From Prochlorococcus marinus XMU1408 (GTDB taxonomy: Bacteria > Cyanobacteriota > Cyanobacteriia > PCC-6307 > Cyanobiaceae): a stretch of DNA of 64,000 nucleotides. The stretch spans positions 310,001 through 374,000 of the forward strand of contig NZ_QJUE01000005.1 of assembly GCF_003208055.1 (NCBI RefSeq), given 5' to 3'. The notes under the pieces were generated by a model. It was not told where the DNA came from. It did no database searches and saw only the letters and a program-made list of their open reading frames with translations. The translations under genes and the position numbers were made by a program. Below, one piece after another: positions 1 through 7,415 of this stretch (the stretch's first letter is position 1; the number at the start of each line of letters is the position of its first letter).

Positions 1-1928
1 GACCATCAAAGCCTAAATCTGGCAAGAAAAACAATGGAAAGCCTTTAACTGCACTTAAAAAGCGTAAGAAAGAAACCACGCGTCAAAGGCAAAGAAGACG
101 CGCCATGGAATTAAGGGCCGCAAGAGAAGCAAAACTTGTAAGGCCAGAAATGATTGTAGTTCCAGAGGATAATCTCACTGTTCAAGAACTAGCCGACATG
201 CTCAGCGTTGAAAGTTCTGAAATCATAAAATCACTCTTTTTCAAAGGAATTACTGCAACTGTTACTCAATCATTAGATCTAACAACAATCGAAACAGTTG
301 CTGAGGAATTTGGAGTACCTGTTCTTCAAGATGATGTTGAAGAGGCTGCAAAAAAAACAGTTGAAATGATTGAAGAGGGAGATTTGAAACACTTAATAAG
401 AAGGCCACCTGTCGTTACAGTGATGGGCCATGTAGACCACGGAAAAACATCTTTATTAGATGCTATTAGAAAAGCAAGGGTTGCGGCAGGAGAGGCTGGT
501 GGCATTACTCAACATATTGGTGCTTATCAAATTGAAACTGAACATGATGGATCAACTAAAAAACTAACTTTTCTTGATACTCCTGGACATGAAGCCTTCA
601 CAGCTATGAGAGCTAGAGGCACCAGGGTTACAGATGTAGCGATTTTGGTTGTAGCCGCTGATGATGGCGTTAGGCCTCAAACCCTTGAAGCTATTAGTCA
701 TGCACGAGCAGCAAAAGTCCCCATTGTCGTAGCAATTAACAAAATTGATAAAGAAGGTTCATCTCCTGACCGTGTAAAACAAGAATTATCAGAGCAAGAT
801 TTATTATCTGAAGAATGGGGGGGAGACGTTGTTATGGTTCCCGTTAGCGCAATTAAAGGCGAAAATATTGACAAACTTTTAGAAATGGTTCTTTTAGTAA
901 CTGAAGTCGAAGACCTACAAGCTAACCCAGATCGGTTGGCGAAAGGAACTGTAATAGAAGCCCACTTAGATAAAGCAAAAGGTCCTGTCGCAACATTACT
1001 AGTACAAAACGGCACGCTTAAGTCTGGAGATGTCGTAGCAGCTGGACCAGTCCTTGGCAAAGTAAGAGCGATGGTTGATGAAAATGGATCTAGAATTAAA
1101 GAAGCAGGTCCATCTTGTCCTGTAGAAGCTCTTGGATTCAGTGAAGTCCCAACAGCCGGTGATGAGTTCGAGGTATATCCAGATGAAAAAGCAGCAAGAT
1201 CCGTGGTTGGAGAGCGTGCCACAGATGCTAGGGCAGCTCGACTTGCTCAGCAAATGGCCTCTAGACGAGTATCACTCTCTTCGATATCTGGTCAAGCAAG
1301 TGAAGGTGAACTCAAAGAATTAAATATCATCCTTAAAGCTGATGTTCAAGGAAGTTTAGAAGCAATACTTGGCTCATTAGAACAGCTCCCCAAAGACGAA
1401 GTCCAAGTAAGAGTACTACTCTCAGCTCCAGGAGAAATCACAGAAACTGATGTTGATTTAGCAGCTGCATCTGGTGCCGTTATTGTTGGATTCAATACTT
1501 CAATGGCCTCAGGTGCCAAGCGAGCAGCTGATGCAAATGGTGTTGATGTAAGAGATTACGATGTTATCTATAAGCTTTTAGAAGATATTCAACTTGCAAT
1601 GGAGGGCCTGCTAGAACCAGAAATGATAGAAGAAAGTCTTGGAGTTGCAGAAGTAAGAGCAATATTTTCAATTGGAAAAAGTGCCGTTGCTGGTTGCTAT
1701 GTCACAAATGGAAAAATACAGCGGAATTGCCGTGTGAGAGTCAACAGAGGCAAGCAAATAGTTTTTGAGGGCGATTTAGATTCTCTTAAAAGAAACAAAG
1801 ACGATGTTAAAGATGTATCCACAGGTTTCGAATGTGGCATTGGTTGTGATCGATTTGCAAACTGGGAAGAAGGGGATCAAATAGAAGCCTTCAAACTTGT
1901 CACACAAAGAAGAAAATTAACTAACTAA
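1..1928 (+). CDS. infB: translation initiation factor IF-2 (3' part, start lies before the window)
   Basis: IF-2 is the GTPase that brings fMet-tRNA to the 30S subunit and promotes subunit joining. The reading frame is open from base 3, so the gene is cut at its 5' end; the first in-window Met codon (105) is internal, after a Lys/Arg-rich stretch typical of the linker before the IF2_N domain. Visible in order: the IF2_N-like segment ([13 protein letters not shown]), G1 [10 protein letters not shown]3 DTPGHEAF, G4 NKID, then the domain II-IV region to the end. The C-terminus is KLTN. The stop codon lies inside a TAAC tandem repeat. No sign of decay. Confidence 0.97.
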   Translation, partial: PSKPKSGKKNNGKPLTALKKRKKETTRQRQRRRAMELRAAREAKLVRPEMIVVPEDNLTVQELADMLSVESSEIIKSLFFKGITATVTQSLDLTTIETVAEEFGVPVLQDDVEEAAKKTVEMIEEGDLKHLIRRPPVVTVMGHVDHGKTSLLDAIRKARVAAGEAGGITQHIGAYQIETEHDGSTKKLTFLDTPGHEAFTAMRARGTRVTDVAILVVAADDGVRPQTLEAISHARAAKVPIVVAINKIDKEGSSPDRVKQELSEQDLLSEEWGGDVVMVPVSAIKGENIDKLLEMVLLVTEVEDLQANPDRLAKGTVIEAHLDKAKGPVATLLVQNGTLKSGDVVAAGPVLGKVRAMVDENGSRIKEAGPSCPVEALGFSEVPTAGDEFEVYPDEKAARSVVGERATDARAARLAQQMASRRVSLSSISGQASEGELKELNIILKADVQGSLEAILGSLEQLPKDEVQVRVLLSAPGEITETDVDLAAASGAVIVGFNTSMASGAKRAADANGVDVRDYDVIYKLLEDIQLAMEGLLEPEMIEESLGVAEVRAIFSIGKSAVAGCYVTNGKIQRNCRVRVNRGKQIVFEGDLDSLKRNKDDVKDVSTGFECGIGCDRFANWEEGDQIEAFKLVTQRRKLTN

Positions 1929-1941
1929 CTAACTAACTAAC
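1918..1941 (+). repeat. (TAAC)6 tetranucleotide repeat spanning the infB stop codon
   Basis: Six perfect TAAC units. The infB stop (TAA, 1926-1928) is inside it. Because the period is 4 and the unit contains TAA, every reading frame entering the repeat meets a stop within about 12 bases, so the repeat is a natural all-frame stop cassette. Confidence 0.9.
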
Positions 1942-1994
1942 TCAATCAGGACACGTTAAAACCTAACTATATTTAAGTAACTAAAACTAAAATC

Positions 1995-2261
1995 CTAGTC
2001 TTTTTCTGATTTATTTCTATCTTTAAATAATAAAAAACCAAGAATTATTAACGCCGAGGTTTGGACTCCAAAATCAAAAATAGAGACAGTATCTCCAGTA
2101 ATGATTTTGCTAAACATAATAAAAAATCCTAAGGCAGCCGACCCAAAAAGAGCTATCCATACCGCCCTTCTTAATCCACGAAAAGGATTTTGAGACTCCT
2201 GCAAAAGACGAGCTCGTAAATTAGGATCCAATTTGGATTCAGGCTTATTAGAATTAATCAA
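1995..2261 (-). CDS. DUF3493 family small membrane protein
   Basis: The protein matches the DUF3493 pattern known from cyanobacteria and plastids: LDPNLRARLLQE followed by NPFRGLRRAVW, then two hydrophobic segments (around WIALFGSAALGFFIMF and SALIILGFLLF) and a short charged tail KDRNKSEKD. The function of the family is not established. The longest open frame starts at 2357, but its first 21 codons are just the antisense of tRNA-Thr, so that start is artefactual. The first plausible start after the tRNA is a TTG at 2261, giving 88 residues (INSNKPESKLDP...). No ATG is available, so start placement is uncertain. Confidence 0.7.
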   Translation of the reverse strand: MINSNKPESKLDPNLRARLLQESQNPFRGLRRAVWIALFGSAALGFFIMFSKIITGDTVSIFDFGVQTSALIILGFLLFKDRNKSEKD

Positions 2262-2294
2262 AAATAAATTGAAAGATGATACTTTAATTCTAAT

Positions 2295-2366
2295 GCCGGT
2301 GTAGCTCAGGGGTAGAGCAACTGATTCGTAACCAGTAGGTCGGTGGTTCAATTCCACTCATCGGCA
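2295..2366 (+). tRNA. tRNA-Thr (anticodon CGT)
   Basis: A 72-nt cloverleaf: acceptor GCCGGTG/CATCGGC (one G-T), D stem GCTC/GAGC, anticodon loop TTCGTAA with anticodon CGT, T stem GGTGG/CCACT with loop TTCAATT, discriminator A at 2366, CCA not encoded. The anticodon stem ACTGA/CCAGT has an A-C mismatch at the pair closing the loop (31-39). A partial copy of the 3' half occurs at 3338-3373, so this gene is also a probable integration target. Confidence 0.92.
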
Positions 2367-2584
2367 TCAATTAAAACTTTCTTAATACATATTTTCCTAT
2401 TATTATTTAAATTAAAACAAATAATAAAAAGGAAAGATCTCAGTAATTGCAAAAAAAATTTCACAATTACTAGCCTTCAAGTATTTTTTCCATTAAATCG
2501 TATTTAATAAGAAATATTTGTTAAAGCTAAAAGCTGATTGGTACATCTATAGAAATTCGATAGTTAAAGCGGCATGATGGGTTT

Positions 2585-2986
2585 ATGAAATGCTTATTAC
2601 TTGCACCGCTGATATTTGGACTAGCCTCACCTGTTAATGCTGGTATTTATTTCTATCCCGCTTATCAGGATGGAATAGAAGTTCGTTGTAAGGATGGAAA
2701 GCCTTCCCACCTTGTAGAAATAAATGAGGCAGGAAGAGGTATAAAATTAGAAGGACATGGAGAAGAGCAATATTCATGGCCAATAACTTATTTATATCCA
2801 GAAGCTTTAGACGATAAATATAGATACTTTCCAAGTACCGCTGGTACTTCATGCAGTTACCGAAAACTTAATGTAGAAGAAAAGAACTCTTTAATACTTA
2901 AAGCATTTAAGACTTGTGTTGGAACTGATGGAGGTAATAAAACTATGTTAGAAAAAAGGAAAAAATATTGTTATGGGTGGAATTAG
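2585..2986 (+). CDS. small exported protein of unknown function
   Basis: 133 residues, not recognised. The N-terminus is a clear signal peptide (MKCLLLAPLIFGLASPVNAG, cleavage likely after VNA), so the product should be periplasmic or secreted. The mature part is small and aromatic-rich, with four Cys (EVRCKDG, TSCSY, KTCVG, KKYCYGW) that could form two disulfides. It lies just downstream of tRNA-Thr and abuts the next ORF (stop TAG followed at once by ATG), so the two are probably co-translated. Together they are the only cargo of the segment bounded by the tRNA and its partial copy, which suggests horizontally acquired genes. Confidence 0.72.
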   Translation: MKCLLLAPLIFGLASPVNAGIYFYPAYQDGIEVRCKDGKPSHLVEINEAGRGIKLEGHGEEQYSWPITYLYPEALDDKYRYFPSTAGTSCSYRKLNVEEKNSLILKAFKTCVGTDGGNKTMLEKRKKYCYGWN

Positions 2987-3268
2987 ATGAACCGTTTAGA
3001 TGAACTAAGAGTTTTCTTTAATAGATTTTTCAATCGGCAAGAACCTAAAGAAAGAGAGATGAAAAGAGTTTTTCAGTGGAGAAGGTACCTTGAATGGAAA
3101 GATTTAACTCCTGATGAGAAGCTATCAGCCAAAAGATTTTTATTAGTTCCAATATTTGCCTATCTAATAATTGGGATCTTTAATCAAAACTTTTTATTGA
3201 TTGTTTTGCTCCTCATTGGGTATGTACTTTATAAGAAATTTGAAAAGGGAGGGATTATAAAAAAATAA
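2987..3268 (+). CDS. small membrane protein of unknown function
   Basis: 93 residues, not recognised. A basic N-terminal half (RFFNRQEPKEREMKRVFQWRRYLEWKDLTP) is followed by two close transmembrane segments (FLLVPIFAYLIIGIF and FLLIVLLLIGYVLYK) and a Lys-rich end. The start codon directly follows the stop of the exported-protein gene with no gap, which suggests translational coupling. Both lie in the putative tRNA-integrated segment. No domain can be named. Confidence 0.65.
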   Translation: MNRLDELRVFFNRFFNRQEPKEREMKRVFQWRRYLEWKDLTPDEKLSAKRFLLVPIFAYLIIGIFNQNFLLIVLLLIGYVLYKKFEKGGIIKK

Positions 3269-3337
3269 AAATTTAAGCACCTCAGCTTTAAACTCTTTAG
3301 TTTTTCCAAGGAATCATTTAAAAATACCTTTGAAGTA

Positions 3338-3373
3338 GTAATCATTAGGTAGGTGGTTCAATTCCAATGATCG
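3338..3373 (+). repeat. partial copy of tRNA-Thr 3' half (attR-like remnant)
   Basis: 36 bases align without gaps to tRNA-Thr 2328-2363 with 31 identities by my count, in the same orientation, including an exact AGGTGGTTCAATTCCA-type T arm. A displaced 3' tRNA fragment downstream of the intact gene is the usual scar of site-specific integration at a tRNA. No integrase remains between the two copies. The rest of 3269-3630 holds no gene I can support; the last ~100 bases are presumably the folE promoter region. Confidence 0.8.
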
Positions 3374-3630
3374 TGAAAGTTTTCTCAATAATTCATAAAG
3401 AATTTTGCGTAGAAAGTAAATCCATTCACAAACCACTAAATTAGGTACATCCTCTTTTTGGGAACTTTGAAAGCTTGAAATAACTAAGAAACTGCTCTTA
3501 GACAAAAATTTTTGATAAAAATTCGAACCCCCCCTTAAGTATTCTCTTCATAACGAAAGTCAACTCAATATGTTAGGGTCTTAGCGCTCTAAATGTATGT
3601 CATCGGTTTTTTCCCTTACAAATAAAGGTT

Positions 3631-4377
3631 ATGACTTCTACTGCTCCAAATGAGAATATTAAAGATAATTTAAAAGAACAAATTTCTTGCAAATTAGTCT
3701 CAGAAATAATTCGTGAACGTATTCAAGCAAATGGAGCCAGATTCCATGCAAACGATAATATTTCTGATTTCATTCAGCCAGGAGAGCTTGAAACACTTGA
3801 AAGAGAAGTCGCCACAAGAGTTAGAGATTTGCTCAAAACCTTGTTGATTGATATTGATAATGACCACAACACTCAAGAGACTGCAGAAAGAGTTTCCAGA
3901 ATGTATATAAATGAAGTATTTAAAGGCAGATATCACCCTCAACCAAAAGTCACGAATTTCCCTAACGATAGAAATTTAGATGAGATTTATACACTTGGAC
4001 CAATAACTGTTAGATCTGCTTGCTCTCACCACTTTGTTCCTATCTTAGGAGATTGCTGGATAGGCATAAAGCCAGGAGAGAAAGTAATTGGAATTTCGAA
4101 GTTTGCAAGAGTAGCTGATTGGGTTTTTTCTAGGCCACATATTCAAGAAGAAGCAGTAATGATACTTGCTGATGAAATTGAACGTTTATGTGAACCCAAA
4201 GGCCTAGCGATACTTGTGAAGGCTCAACATTATTGTATGAAATGGAGAGGAGTAAAAGAGCCTGAAACCAGCATGATCAACTCAATTGTCAGAGGTGATT
4301 TTCGTCATGATGCTAGCTTGAAGCAGGAGTTCTTTGAACTTGTTAAACAGCAATCAAACTTCGGTAAAAATTACTAA
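3631..4377 (+). CDS. folE: GTP cyclohydrolase I
   Basis: Catalyses GTP to 7,8-dihydroneopterin triphosphate, the first step of folate and pterin synthesis, in the cytosol. 248 residues. The catalytic zinc ligands of the family are present as Cys131, His134 (in ACSHHF) and Cys202 (in QHYCM). E. coli FolE has CEHH where this protein has CSHH; the zinc ligands are kept but the neighbouring Glu is Ser. The core segments KVIGISKFARVADWVFSRP and QHYCMKWRGV are clear. Monocistronic, followed by a converging unknown gene. As a zinc enzyme it is a possible client of the nearby zinc genes, but nothing in the sequence shows that. Confidence 0.95.
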   Translation: MTSTAPNENIKDNLKEQISCKLVSEIIRERIQANGARFHANDNISDFIQPGELETLEREVATRVRDLLKTLLIDIDNDHNTQETAERVSRMYINEVFKGRYHPQPKVTNFPNDRNLDEIYTLGPITVRSACSHHFVPILGDCWIGIKPGEKVIGISKFARVADWVFSRPHIQEEAVMILADEIERLCEPKGLAILVKAQHYCMKWRGVKEPETSMINSIVRGDFRHDASLKQEFFELVKQQSNFGKNY

Positions 4378-4428
4378 ATAAACTATAAAGAAGTTTTTTT
4401 AACTTCCACTATTTAAAAAATATCTCTC

Positions 4429-4911
4429 CTAGAGGGATGAAGGATCTAAAAGTGATGGACGATAAGATAGTAGAAATGGCCTTTGATTGCTCTTAACTGC
4501 AACAATCACATCTTCACCTGTATGCCATAGCCATTGTTGTTGAGAAGACCCCTTTTCAACATCAACATTTGTTCCAACTGGGGGACCAAAACGATAACGT
4601 AATCCTGCTAAAACTTCAGTCATATTTTCATTATCAATTTCATAAGCAAGTTGTTTTAATCCATCGTGCTTCTCAATTCGAACTCGAAGCGCCTCTACAG
4701 GTAAACCACTTATTTGAACATCTTTCGCCTCAAACAAATTCTGATTTGTTTTTGCTTTGATAGGAGTTAAAGATACACCAAGATGACTCTCTACGTTCGG
4801 CAAATCCATCCCCCATCTCAAGCCTTCAACACAAGCATAGACTGGTTGAGAAAAAACTTGAATCAGATAAGCAAAAACTATAATCAAAATATATTTAGAA
4901 GCCTTAGTCAT
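4429..4911 (-). CDS. secreted protein of unknown function
   Basis: 160 residues beginning with a hydrophobic signal segment (ILIIVFAYLIQVFSQPVYA, cleavage likely after VYA). The mature protein starts CVEGLRWGMDLPNVESHLG, a pattern (RWGM..V..HLG) I associate with conserved cyanobacterial hypothetical proteins, and continues as a small beta-rich domain (LAYEIDNENMTEVLAGLRYRFGPP, QQQWLWHTGEDVIVAV). Function unknown. Converges with folE; next upstream is the His-rich porin in the same orientation, about 155 bases away, so independent transcription is likely. Confidence 0.75.
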   Translation of the reverse strand: MTKASKYILIIVFAYLIQVFSQPVYACVEGLRWGMDLPNVESHLGVSLTPIKAKTNQNLFEAKDVQISGLPVEALRVRIEKHDGLKQLAYEIDNENMTEVLAGLRYRFGPPVGTNVDVEKGSSQQQWLWHTGEDVIVAVKSNQRPFLLSYRPSLLDPSSL

Positions 4912-5065
4912 AATTAAGATTTCAAACCCTTTTCAATTGATAATAGGTCTCTAGGTAAAAAAGTCATTGTTTTAACTCTTCAGAAGTAATATCACTAAAA
5001 TTGAGGTTATGACTCTGATATTGTCTACTCAAGTAGATAAATCGAAGTGAAAATCAATAGTAGAA

Positions 5066-6265
5066 TCAGAAATTGAAAGTAGTACTCACCAAAACCCCAT
5101 TAACGTCTTCTTTACCATCTTTCTCGATAACAAAGATAGCTGGAGTAACTGTGACACTATCGTTCACTATGAAATCATAAAAAGCTTCCATAGCCAAAGG
5201 ATCATCATATCCACTGTCATCTCTATGCGTTTCGGCTGTTCCAATGCCAAAACCAAGCTTATTGCCCTCAATAAACGCATCATTCCATAAGAATCCAACA
5301 GACCATGTATTGCCATCCTCCACCTTATTCATCGCAGTATCAGGACTATCTTCATTATCAGGATTTTTCCATCCCATTCCTGCACTCAAACTATAGTCAT
5401 CTCCAAATTGATAGCTCCCACTTATTCCAAAAGAAGCGTAATCGTTAGTATCAGGAGAATTGTCAGTATTCCCGTTGTCAGCCTGAGTGTATGCAGCGGC
5501 AAGAGTAAATTTCTCATCAACCCAAGCCAACTGAGTTGTTATGTGGTCTTTACCTTCATCAGCTAAAAAGCCAATCGAAGAATTTGATGCATCTTCTGAA
5601 ACGAAAAGTGCAGAGGCAACTAATTTTTCATGGGACCAAGTAATTCCAGCACCCGCTCCCATCTTTTTTGAATAAGTATCATTCGCACCTGCCTGATTCA
5701 AGACAAACAAAACCCCATCACCTGGATAAGTACTAGGCCACACGCCAAGTAAATCATCCTGTCGGAGCTTGGGCCCAAAAGTTATACGAATGTCATCTCC
5801 AACAGGGAACTGATAATAAGCCTTGTGAAGTTCTAACGAATCACTACTACTAAAAGCAGTATCTAATCTTGCCTCACCCATCATTCCAAAAGGCTCCATC
5901 ATGCCAAAATTACCTACACGAACAGCAGTTTTAAGCATGTCTTGACCTGTGAAACTGGTCATAAACATTAACTTTGTATCATAATGAAAAACTGTTCCAT
6001 CCTTTTCGTCAGCAGTAGACATTCCACCCATTCCACCCATTCCACCCATTCCACCCATTCCAGAATCGCTCACGCCATCTACTTCACCCAAAACAAAAGT
6101 CGTTTTACCCATAAACATAGTTGAGGGGTATGAATCTCCCATATTCATATGACTACCATGGTGATCATGATGACCTTTGTGCTTCTCACCTCCTGCTTGA
6201 ACAGCCATTGGCGTCATGAGACCTAAGACAGAAGGGATTAAGAGTAATTGAGTAAAGATTTTCAT
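5066..6265 (-). CDS. outer-membrane porin with His/Met-rich N-terminal segment
   Basis: 399 residues. A signal peptide (MKIFTQLLLIPSVLGLMTP...VQA) is followed by a His-rich segment (HKGHHDHHGSH), a Met/Gly tract (GMGGMGGMGGMGGM, from a 9-bp DNA repeat), and a beta-barrel-like body ending in aromatic NF, the usual outer-membrane assembly signal. It is a paralogue of the porin at 29776-30786: both share SFTGxDML, LH...FPVGD and GP...QDD blocks. There is no SLH domain, unlike typical cyanobacterial Som/OprB porins. Because it lies at the edge of the zinc block and the extension could bind soft or borderline metals, I infer a metal-uptake porin; the sequence alone does not prove substrate. Confidence 0.8.
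   Translation of the reverse strand: MKIFTQLLLIPSVLGLMTPMAVQAGGEKHKGHHDHHGSHMNMGDSYPSTMFMGKTTFVLGEVDGVSDSGMGGMGGMGGMGGMSTADEKDGTVFHYDTKLMFMTSFTGQDMLKTAVRVGNFGMMEPFGMMGEARLDTAFSSSDSLELHKAYYQFPVGDDIRITFGPKLRQDDLLGVWPSTYPGDGVLFVLNQAGANDTYSKKMGAGAGITWSHEKLVASALFVSEDASNSSIGFLADEGKDHITTQLAWVDEKFTLAAAYTQADNGNTDNSPDTNDYASFGISGSYQFGDDYSLSAGMGWKNPDNEDSPDTAMNKVEDGNTWSVGFLWNDAFIEGNKLGFGIGTAETHRDDSGYDDPLAMEAFYDFIVNDSVTVTPAIFVIEKDGKEDVNGVLVSTTFNF
6021..6062 (-). repeat. 9-bp tandem repeat coding for (GGM)n in the porin
   Basis: Four full and one partial perfect copies of ATTCCACCC (plus strand). Gain or loss of a unit keeps frame and changes the number of Gly-Gly-Met triplets in the porin by one, so this is a likely length-variable tract. 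Confidence 0.9.
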
Positions 6266-6568
6266 AGATCCTAAAATACTAGCAAAACTAGCAAAACTAT
6301 TAATATGCTATGAAAGTAGCTTCTCGAGCTTGCCAAAAATATATAATGTGTGCTTTTAGATACATAAAATTGTATTTATTCTTTGTCGTGAAAATTTTCA
6401 GAAAAAGCTGAGCACCAATCCGTATCAAAACCCAGTCTCAAAAGGGAAAGGCAAAGAATAGTTGGATTATTTAATTACTTATTTGTTTTAAATTTCCTGA
6501 AATACTAAATGACAAAGCTCTAGGCTTGCCTAGGCTAGAAGCTAGGTATACTAGCCTTGACTAGAGAA
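6266..6568. promoter_or_regulatory. divergent intergenic region with several dyads, no gene
   Basis: Lies between the His-rich porin (minus) and the DUF3721 lipoprotein (plus). It holds direct repeats of ACTAGCAAA near 6274-6298, a perfect 12-bp palindrome TGAAAATTTTCA at 6389-6400, and a cluster of CTAG words at 6520-6565 including a 7-bp stem AGGCTAG (6532-6538) / CTAGCCT (6551-6557) that ends 11 bases before the lipoprotein start. No clear Zur box was found, though the palindrome shares TGAAAAT with the Zur-like site at 10207. Confidence 0.5.
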
Positions 6569-6826
6569 ATGAACAAGCTCAAGCCTATTCTTTCTACAAT
6601 TATTATTTCCCTATCATTTTCACTAATAGGATGTTCATATAATTCTCAGAATCAAGGTACTCCCGCTCTTTTTGAGACAAAAAGAGAGGCCGAAAAAGCA
6701 GCAAAGGATTTCAATTGTACTGGGGCTCATAGAATGGGTGATAAATGGATGCCTTGTAAAAGTCATTCTCCTGATGGAGAGAAAGAACATAACAAGTCGA
6801 ACAAAGGGCATCACCACCATCACTAA
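6569..6826 (+). CDS. DUF3721 lipoprotein with C-terminal His tail
   Basis: 85 residues from the ATG at 6569; a TTG four codons upstream is less likely. A lipoprotein signal with LIGC at 19-22 predicts membrane anchoring through Cys22. The rest is a DUF3721 domain: FETKREAEKAAKDF then C50-x3-H54-x-M56-G-x2-W60-M-P-C63-x2-H66. The tail is Lys/His-rich and ends with five His. Two Cys, two His and Met/Trp in fixed spacing strongly suggest metal binding, but no function is established for the family. The next gene, 14 bases downstream, carries the same motif, so they form a pair. The setting (His-rich porin, then znu genes) points to periplasmic or outer-membrane zinc or copper handling. Confidence 0.85.
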   Translation: MNKLKPILSTIIISLSFSLIGCSYNSQNQGTPALFETKREAEKAAKDFNCTGAHRMGDKWMPCKSHSPDGEKEHNKSNKGHHHHH

Positions 6827-6840
6827 ATTTTGAACACTAA

Positions 6841-7284
6841 ATGACAACAAAAAATAGCAGTAATCAAAAAGAGACCGAAGGGCTTTCTCATTGTGGAAGC
6901 AAACCAAAAAAAATTGCATTTGGCATAGCACCACTTGGATTCATTTCTATTGGAATTGTTCCCATGGGGATTATTAGCATTGGAATTGTTCCGATGGGTG
7001 TCGTTTCTATTGGTTCTGTAGCGATGGGAGTAGTAAATGCCTCAATAGTCGGAATGGGAATATTTTCTGCAGGGATAACAACCATGGGTCTAAAGGTATG
7101 GAGTCCAGAACATAATGCTATTCAGGAGTCAATAAATCGTTCTAATTCTCCGTCTTCAAAAAATATATATGCATATCCAACTAAAGCTCAGGCAGAGATC
7201 AAAGCCAAAAAGATCGGATGCGTTGGTGTCCACAAGATGGGTAAATTATGGATGCCTTGTGCAACCCATATCAACCCTAACTAG
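6841..7284 (+). CDS. Gly-Ile repeat membrane protein with C-terminal DUF3721 domain
   Basis: 147 residues in three parts. Residues 1-24 are hydrophilic. Residues 25-83 are an uninterrupted hydrophobic repeat of about 10 residues built on IGIVPMGxxS (IAPLGFISIG, IVPMGIISIG, IVPMGVVSIG, VAMGVVNAS...), with almost no charge, suited to a membrane-embedded or solenoid fold. Residues 110-143 are a DUF3721 domain with C127-x3-H131-x-M133-G-x2-W137-M-P-C140-x2-H143, identical in spacing to the upstream lipoprotein. No signal peptide. The gene pair is probably one operon. Function unknown; a membrane partner of the lipoprotein in metal handling is my inference. Confidence 0.85.
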   Translation: MTTKNSSNQKETEGLSHCGSKPKKIAFGIAPLGFISIGIVPMGIISIGIVPMGVVSIGSVAMGVVNASIVGMGIFSAGITTMGLKVWSPEHNAIQESINRSNSPSSKNIYAYPTKAQAEIKAKKIGCVGVHKMGKLWMPCATHINPN

Positions 7285-7415
7285 TCTTGAATTGATTAAG
7301 AATTTAAAGTTTGATATAAAATCTTTGCAATATATCTACAAAGTTCTCAAATTAATCCCATGTTTTTTATAACAACTTAGGATTTGATTGATTTTAGAAA
7401 TTGATCTTAATTGAT

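Noticed and set aside
3314-3505. 63-residue minus-strand ORF
   Set aside because: Part of it (ELNHLPNDYY) is the antisense reading of the displaced tRNA fragment; no other support.
3518-3540. TTCGAAC next to a C7 run, like the T arm of a second, inverted tRNA fragment
   Set aside because: Only the T-loop core matches, with no acceptor or stem partner; too short.
6888-7085. Minus-strand Ile/Pro repeat ORF
   Set aside because: Antisense shadow of the Gly-Ile repeat gene; mirrors its codon repeat.
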